DNA from: Caldifarciminota bacterium
GTDB lineage: Bacteria > Hydrothermota > Hydrothermia > B15-G9
Assembly: GCA_027064565.1 (NCBI GenBank)
Contig: JAMOPK010000276.1
Location: forward strand, 1-10,188
Direction of reading: 5' to 3'
DNA length: 10,188 nucleotides
This document shows positions 5,648 to 10,188 of this stretch, piece by piece. A model generated the notes under the pieces. It was not told where the DNA came from and made no database searches. It saw only the letters and a list, made by a program, of their open reading frames with translations. How positions within the stretch are numbered: the stretch's first letter is position 1; each line of letters begins with the position of its first letter. The position numbers and the translations under genes were made by a program.

Positions 5648-7861
5648 ATGATGATAGGAATGATAACCTTGCTGTTAGCAATCAATATGGTAGGAGTGGG
5701 AAATATAAATCATCCTTTCCCAATCCGATCGCCTATGTCAGATATCCTCATGCCTGTTGACGAAGATTTCCCTGAAGGAACGCTCGATTTCGATTCGTTG
5801 AACGTCACATGGGTTGGTGCATGGAGTTTAGCATCGAATTCCACGATTATTATAAATGGCCCTTCTCGAGACACCGTTTTCCTCGGAGCGGGAGGTGGAG
5901 TTTACGTTCTTGATATTACAGATACGCCTTTCGTGGAAATTTCGGAGATAAACACGAGGGGACTGGTAAGGGATCTTTTCTACGATTCAACGACCGAAAG
6001 GCTTTTTATTGCCGATGATAAAGGTGGGCTTGAAATATGGGACGTATCAAACCTTTCATCACCGGTTAAGCTTTCAGCTTCTCTATCCCTTTCCTATGTC
6101 GAACAGGTTAAAGTATCGGGCCAATATTGCTATGTTTTAGACATGCGACTTCCTCATATCGTGGTAATGGATGTAAGTGATCCTTATAATCCCCAGGAGG
6201 TTGCACGCTTTTCTATCCCAGCTTATACCTGCCGAATGAGCGTGATAGGTTCCTATCTTTTTGTGCTCGATTGCGATGGCAATTTACGGGTGATAGATGC
6301 AAGTGATCTGTCGAATATACACGAAATAGCTCAATACACTCCCCTTATACCCTCTCACAGTATCTATTCATTGGGACATTATGTTTTTATTGAAGGAAGC
6401 CGGATTGATAATGAACCACCCTATGATGCCACAGGACGAGTAGAAATACTTGATGTTAGCAATCCTTACACTCCACGCCTGATATCTTACGCTCAGATAT
6501 TTGAATATATTTACAGTTTTGCAGTAGATAGTCCTTATATCTACATGGTATATTCCTATCCAGAAACAGGCATGAGTATATTTGATATGGGAGACATGAG
6601 CCATCCTGTGATGGTGGCCAATACTTATATGCCATCTTACATTATTTACGCATCTGAAAATCGCTTATACATGCTTGCTCCCAATAATTACATGAAGGTT
6701 TTTGATTCAACTCACCCTGATGCTATTCGTGAGATTGGACGCTATGACCTTCCCGGAAAGGCTATGGATGTGTTTGTTGCCGGACATTACGTTTACGCGG
6801 CCTATGGAACCGGCGGGTTAAGAATATTAGATGTCAGCGATCCAACCAGTCCATACCAGATCGGACACTACGATACACCAGGGTATGCTCGTGGCGTATA
6901 TGTATCTGGGAATTATGCCTATATCGCGGATTTTGATGGAGGATTGAGGATTGTGGATATCAGTGACCCGTCAAATCCTCAAGAAGTTGGGCATTGCGAT
7001 GAGCCAGATTCTGCTTTTGGTGTGTTTGTTAGCGGCGATTTTGCTTATGTAGCTGACAGAAGCGAAGGCTTGAGGGTTATAAGTGTCAGGGATCCGAGCA
7101 ATCCTTACGAAGTAGGACATTATAATACCCCCGGTATAGCAACTAATGTGTATGTGGATGGCTATTATGCTTATGTGGCTGACGGAACCGGCGGAGTAAG
7201 AATAATAGATATCGGCATCCCGTCATCTCCTCAGGAAATAGGACATTATCAAACAGAGAAATACGCCTGGGACGTTTTTGTTAAACATTCCCGAGCTTAT
7301 GTGGCCACGGACACCGGGCTGGTCATAGTGGATGTTAGCAATCCGTCTTTTCCCCGTAGAGAGATCAGGTTCTTAGATGGAGATGTCTATGGTGTCTTTG
7401 TTGAGGAACCTTATGTCTATATTGCGGGCGATCTTTTGTGGGTCAGAGATACGAGAAGTCACGCTACTCCCCTCACAGGATACTATTCTTTACCGTGCCG
7501 GCATGCTCCGCAGGTCTATGTTAGAAACAACTACATATATCTTGCAGATCTATATGCCGGAATTCAGATTTACCGGCTAAGCATTCATTCCGTGGACGAG
7601 GATATTGTTAAAAAACCATTGCCGCTTCTTAATGTTACAGCTGATTGGAATGAACTAAGTTTCTCATTGGCCGATGGAGTTAACCTTCATATCCATATCT
7701 ATTCCGCCACTGGAAGGCTTCTTTGGGAAAAGACCGGTTATTTCGCATCCGGACAGCACATCCTTAGACCCGACAAGAAATTACCCGATGGAATCTATTT
7801 CGTGGTTGTTAAACCGGATGGCTATGATCCGATTGTAGCTAAAATGGTGGTGCTAAAATAA
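5648..7861 (+). CDS. Secreted LVIVD-repeat beta-propeller protein with C-terminal sorting-type domain
   Basis: This 737-residue protein begins with a hydrophobic segment (residues 1-18, MMIGMITLLLAINMVGVG) that looks like an export signal lacking Lys/Arg. From about residue 55 to 640 it consists of some 14 LVIVD repeats (Pfam LVIVD type), each about 42 residues. Typical units read YVADGTGG(L/V)RI(I/V)D(V/I)SDPSNPQEVGHY. Each unit should form one propeller blade. Residues about 650-737 form a separate beta-sandwich: IHIYSATGRLLWEKTGY, GQHILR, LPDGIYFVVVKPDG, and a terminal VAKMVVLK. This matches the Por/T9SS-type or FlgD-like C-terminal domains that mark exported proteins in FCB bacteria. It is probably secreted or surface-anchored; ligand unknown. 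Codons are visibly more AT-rich than in flanking genes. It reads divergently from the queH fusion and stands alone as a transcript. Confidence 0.94.
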   Translation: MMIGMITLLLAINMVGVGNINHPFPIRSPMSDILMPVDEDFPEGTLDFDSLNVTWVGAWSLASNSTIIINGPSRDTVFLGAGGGVYVLDITDTPFVEISEINTRGLVRDLFYDSTTERLFIADDKGGLEIWDVSNLSSPVKLSASLSLSYVEQVKVSGQYCYVLDMRLPHIVVMDVSDPYNPQEVARFSIPAYTCRMSVIGSYLFVLDCDGNLRVIDASDLSNIHEIAQYTPLIPSHSIYSLGHYVFIEGSRIDNEPPYDATGRVEILDVSNPYTPRLISYAQIFEYIYSFAVDSPYIYMVYSYPETGMSIFDMGDMSHPVMVANTYMPSYIIYASENRLYMLAPNNYMKVFDSTHPDAIREIGRYDLPGKAMDVFVAGHYVYAAYGTGGLRILDVSDPTSPYQIGHYDTPGYARGVYVSGNYAYIADFDGGLRIVDISDPSNPQEVGHCDEPDSAFGVFVSGDFAYVADRSEGLRVISVRDPSNPYEVGHYNTPGIATNVYVDGYYAYVADGTGGVRIIDIGIPSSPQEIGHYQTEKYAWDVFVKHSRAYVATDTGLVIVDVSNPSFPRREIRFLDGDVYGVFVEEPYVYIAGDLLWVRDTRSHATPLTGYYSLPCRHAPQVYVRNNYIYLADLYAGIQIYRLSIHSVDEDIVKKPLPLLNVTADWNELSFSLADGVNLHIHIYSATGRLLWEKTGYFASGQHILRPDKKLPDGIYFVVVKPDGYDPIVAKMVVLK
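6665..7414 (+). repeat. Most regular LVIVD repeats, 126-bp period
   Basis: Blades start at 6665, 6791, 6917, 7043, 7169 and 7295, exactly 126 bp (42 codons) apart. The next begins at 7415 after a 120-bp unit. Repeats before 6665 (from about 5876) and after 7415 have the same fold signature but are more diverged and vary in length; one near 6370-6530 carries about 10 extra residues. Confidence 0.85.
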
Positions 7862-8020
7862 CACTTGCTGGATGTGATCCTGCGATTTTGGCCCGGCGGA
7901 TGCCACTACCTGCTAAGGGTTCAAACTGGATTGTTATTTCCATCTGCTGACCTCACATCGGGCCTCTGGCGGGGGCAGGTTGGCTGGGGGATGGGTTCAG
8001 GCTGTTGATTGGGCTGAGGT

Positions 8021-8064
8021 GTCGGGCGAGACGCCCGACCCACCATGACGCCCGACCCCACAAT
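8021..8064. repeat. Dispersed REP-like palindrome, second locus
   Basis: GTCGGGCG-AGA-CGCCCGAC (8021-8039) is a perfect 8-bp inverted repeat with a 3-base loop. It uses the same arms as the copy at 1643-1661. A second partial copy, GACGCCCGACCCCACAAT, follows at 8047-8064, so the element is again tandem, though decayed. It resembles REP-type intergenic repeats; no mobilising gene is in the window. It might also act as a transcription barrier for the gene upstream. Confidence 0.75.
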
Positions 8065-8431
8065 GATATTCGCCCCACTTCTCATTGGTTGCCACTTGAT
8101 GGGAACAGTCAAAAATGAAAGTCGGAAAGCTCAAACGGTGGCGGAACGACCGTCGAAATGCCAGTTTGACTTCAAAAAACATCAGCTTGAAATCCCCAAG
8201 AAGCTTTTTCTAACGGCTCTGCCTCGCTCTTCGCCCTGGTGTTCGGACAAAAGTTTAGATGACTGTGAAAGTTGAAGTAAATCGATTTGAACAAACGAAA
8301 TCTCCTTTCTACTTTTCAAAATTTTCACCTTACACAAATTGCAATATCTTCGCCTTTCCGACTTTTGTATCTAAAAATGCGAGGACATCTAACTGTGGTT
8401 TACAAAAAATTAAGCTTAAAGAAATGGATTC

Positions 8432-8467
8432 ACACAGTGACACGGTGGACACGGGGAGACGCGGGGG
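8432..8467. repeat. Short GACACGG-type degenerate heptamer repeat
   Basis: The stretch contains GACACGG twice (8439-8445 and 8448-8454), followed by the related AGACGCGG. It is a brief purine-rich degenerate repeat in otherwise AT-rich DNA. Similar low-complexity heptamer runs occur between genes in several environmental lineages; no function is implied. Confidence 0.45.
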
Positions 8468-8531
8468 CAGTTATGAAAGCAAATCGGGGATGTTCCGTCG
8501 AAAAGCACTGTGTTTGTTAGCCGTTCTGGTT

Positions 8532-8537
8532 TAAAAT
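8532..8537 (+). promoter_or_regulatory. Candidate -10 box of a leaderless OPT transcript
   Basis: TAAAAT ends 7 nt before the ATG at 8545, the same spacing as for the queH fusion gene. No Shine-Dalgarno lies between them. No acceptable -35 box is present at 16-18 bp. Confidence 0.35.
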
Positions 8538-8544
8538 ACCCCCG

Positions 8545-10188
8545 ATGAATGGCAAAGAGTTTACCTTGAGGGCAATAGTGCTTGGAGTGGTTCTGGCCGT
8601 CGTTTTCGGGGCGGCCAACGCTTACCTCGGCCTGCGAGTGGGAATGACTGTCTCGGCGTCCATCCCGGCGGCTGTCGTCTCCATGGCCATCCTTCGCGGT
8701 ATCCTGCGGCGCGGTTCGATCCTTGAGAACAACATCGTCCAGACTATTGCGTCGGCCGGCGAATCACTTGCCGCGGGCGTGATCTTCACCATCCCGGCCC
8801 TGATCATCCTCGGCCTGAAGCCATCGATTTACTTCATTTTTGCCGTTTCCGTTATAGGCGGGATACTCGGTGTGCTGCTCATGGTGCCGCTGCGGAAGCA
8901 CCTCATCGAGGACGAACATGAGCATCTGCCTTACCCGGAAGGCACCGCATGCGCTGAGGTGCTGGAAGCCGGGGAGGAGGGCGGTGAAAAGGCGAAGTTC
9001 GTCTTCCGCGGGTTCGGCATCGGGGCGATCTTCAAACTGGCAGGCTCGGGCATGAGGCTTTTTGAGATGGCTCCGGGGCTTTTGATCCGCAGGTTCGGCG
9101 CTTACATCGGCGTTGACCTGTCGCCCTCTCTGATGGGCGTCGGGTTCATCCTCGGTCTCCGCATCTCGGCCCTTGTCTTAGCCGGTGGACTGTTGGGCTG
9201 GGCCGTGCTGATGCCGCTGATCGCATACTTTTCAGGCAGGCCGATCACAGGCGTTGATGTGGCTTTCGACATCTGGAGCTCGGACATCCGATACATCGGC
9301 GCCGGCGCGGTGCTCATGGGCGGGATCATCAGCCTCGCAAAGACCTCACGCCACATCATCGAAGCGATCAGGAAAAGCGGATTTTCGTTCAGGGGCACCG
9401 GCGACATCCCGGAAGGTTTCGTTCTGGCCGGTGTTGCCGCCACGATCGTCGCAATGCCGATAATGACTGGACTGCCGTTCTGGATGGCCCTGATTGCGGT
9501 GATTTTCGCTTTCCTGTTTGTGGCGGTCTCATCGAGGATCGTCGGGATAGTCGGAAGCTCGTCGAACCCGGTTTCAGGGATGACCATAGCGGCGCTTTTT
9601 GCCATCTCCGCCCTTTTTGCGGCCATGGGACACACTGATGTGAAGTCCATGCTGATGGCAATGACCTTCGGGGCCATCGTCTGCATAGCGGCTGCCATAG
9701 CGGGTGACACCTCGCAGGACCTCAAAACCGGGTTTCTGGTCGGTGCGACGCCGTGGAAACAGCAGGTGGCCGAGTTGATCGGCGTGGCCTTCGTCGCACT
9801 CGCCATCGGCTGGGTGCTTCAGCTGCTGGACAGCGCATACCGAATTGGTTCTGAGGAGCTTTCGGCGCCTCAGGCCACGATCATGGCGATGGTGGTCAAA
9901 GGGGTGATGCACGGCACCATCCGCTGGGTGCTTATCGCCTCAGGGATGGTGATCGCCGTCGTCATCGAACTGTTGGGGGTTGACGCCCTGCCGGTCGCTG
10001 TGGGACTCTACCTGCCGGTTGAGCTCTCAGTTCCGCTTTTCATCGGCGGACTCATCTCGAAGATCGGGAAGTTCGAGGGCGGGGTGCTCTACGCTTCCGG
10101 GCTGGTTGCCGGAGATGCGCTCATGGGCGTGGTCATTGCAATCCTGATCGTGAGCGGAATCAGCCTGTCCGCCGGGATCCACGGAGGC
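8545..10188 (+). CDS. OPT-family oligopeptide transporter (C-terminus outside window)
   Basis: The frame is open from ATG at 8545 to the right edge (548 codons). An in-frame stop at 8518-8520 limits any upstream extension. It is a polytopic inner-membrane protein of the prokaryotic oligopeptide transporter (OPT) family, proton-coupled importers of peptides and, in some members, metal chelates. Family blocks are in order: ANAYLGLRVGMTVSASIPAAV (24-44), ENNIVQTIASAGES (61-74), LPYPEGTACAEVL (128-140), GSSSNPVSGMTIA (337-349), AGDTSQDLKTGFLVGATP (386-403) and LPVAVGLYLP (482-491). The N-terminus MNGKEFTLRA matches the usual short lead-in to the first membrane helix, which supports this start. 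Most family members run about 550-700 residues, so only the last helix or so should be missing. The substrate cannot be predicted. No Shine-Dalgarno is visible. Confidence 0.96.
   Translation, partial: MNGKEFTLRAIVLGVVLAVVFGAANAYLGLRVGMTVSASIPAAVVSMAILRGILRRGSILENNIVQTIASAGESLAAGVIFTIPALIILGLKPSIYFIFAVSVIGGILGVLLMVPLRKHLIEDEHEHLPYPEGTACAEVLEAGEEGGEKAKFVFRGFGIGAIFKLAGSGMRLFEMAPGLLIRRFGAYIGVDLSPSLMGVGFILGLRISALVLAGGLLGWAVLMPLIAYFSGRPITGVDVAFDIWSSDIRYIGAGAVLMGGIISLAKTSRHIIEAIRKSGFSFRGTGDIPEGFVLAGVAATIVAMPIMTGLPFWMALIAVIFAFLFVAVSSRIVGIVGSSSNPVSGMTIAALFAISALFAAMGHTDVKSMLMAMTFGAIVCIAAAIAGDTSQDLKTGFLVGATPWKQQVAELIGVAFVALAIGWVLQLLDSAYRIGSEELSAPQATIMAMVVKGVMHGTIRWVLIASGMVIAVVIELLGVDALPVAVGLYLPVELSVPLFIGGLISKIGKFEGGVLYASGLVAGDALMGVVIAILIVSGISLSAGIHGG

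Larger units (their letters stand above)
7862..8544. other. Long non-coding region between the LVIVD gene and the OPT gene
   Basis: No convincing gene is seen in these 683 bases on either strand; open frames are at most about 90 codons, lack Shine-Dalgarno signals and match no family. No good terminator follows the LVIVD gene. The left half is GC-rich and holds a palindromic repeat (8021-8064); the right half from about 8280 is AT-rich and holds a short purine-rich repeat (8432-8467) and the OPT -10 box. Confidence 0.65.

Noticed and set aside
7862..7930. Intrinsic terminator after the LVIVD gene
   Set aside because: No stem followed by a T-run is visible; the next inverted repeat is at 8021 and lacks a T-tract.
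7921..8182. Minus-strand frames, one with a Pro/Gln-rich tail
   Set aside because: The Pro/Gln tail comes from low-complexity GC-rich DNA next to the palindrome; there is no start signal and no domain, so I could not support a gene or a pseudogene.
8045..8534. Plus-strand frames of 76 and 91 codons as possible small proteins
   Set aside because: They overlap each other in different frames, the first starts inside the palindromic repeat, the second crosses the heptamer repeat, and neither has a Shine-Dalgarno or plausible composition.
9102..9912. Minus-strand open frames of 90-234 codons
   Set aside because: They are antisense to the OPT transporter, whose motifs run unbroken through the region; they show no Shine-Dalgarno or family match.

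Overview
The window looks like a chromosomal stretch from an uncultured bacterium. Two large secreted proteins of kinds common in FCB-type and candidate-phylum genomes point that way: one with a 'YAD(S/T)AG' repeat stalk, the other a chain of LVIVD beta-propeller repeats ending in a sorting-type beta-sandwich. A short GC-rich palindrome also recurs between genes. The phylum cannot be fixed from the sequence; the FCB/Poribacteria-like suggestion is inference from general knowledge of these families.

Layout. Positions 1-1376 (minus) hold the N-terminal 458 codons of a secreted repeat protein that continues past the left edge. Positions 1377-1803 are non-coding: a leader and promoter for that gene, then a GC-rich 22-bp tandem array and a weak terminator. 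From 5541 down to 1804 (minus) runs a row of four genes: a long QueH-containing fusion protein, frr (ribosome recycling factor), uppS (isoprenyl diphosphate synthase) and cdsA (CDP-diglyceride synthase). frr-uppS-cdsA is the widely conserved translation/envelope-lipid cluster; uppS and cdsA overlap by ATGA, and frr probably also has its own promoter. Positions 5542-5647 are a divergent promoter region. Positions 5648-7861 (plus) encode a 737-residue LVIVD propeller protein. Positions 7862-8544 contain no convincing gene but carry a second copy of the palindrome and a small heptamer-like repeat. From 8545 to the right edge (plus) is an OPT-family transporter lacking only its C-terminal end.

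Functionally, uppS (lipid carrier for cell wall and surface glycans) and cdsA (phospholipid precursor) serve the envelope, frr serves translation, and the QueH domain serves tRNA queuosine modification. The two secreted proteins are probably cell-surface or exported, and OPT imports peptides or related substrates. No linked multi-gene system such as a defence island or biosynthetic cluster is visible. The most unusual item is the 519-residue fusion of a complete QueH domain to about 310 residues resembling an M28 metallopeptidase with a PA-like insert, in which several metal and catalytic positions appear lost. Two genes (the fusion and OPT) lack a Shine-Dalgarno sequence and have a -10-like hexamer exactly 7 nt before ATG, which suggests leaderless transcripts.
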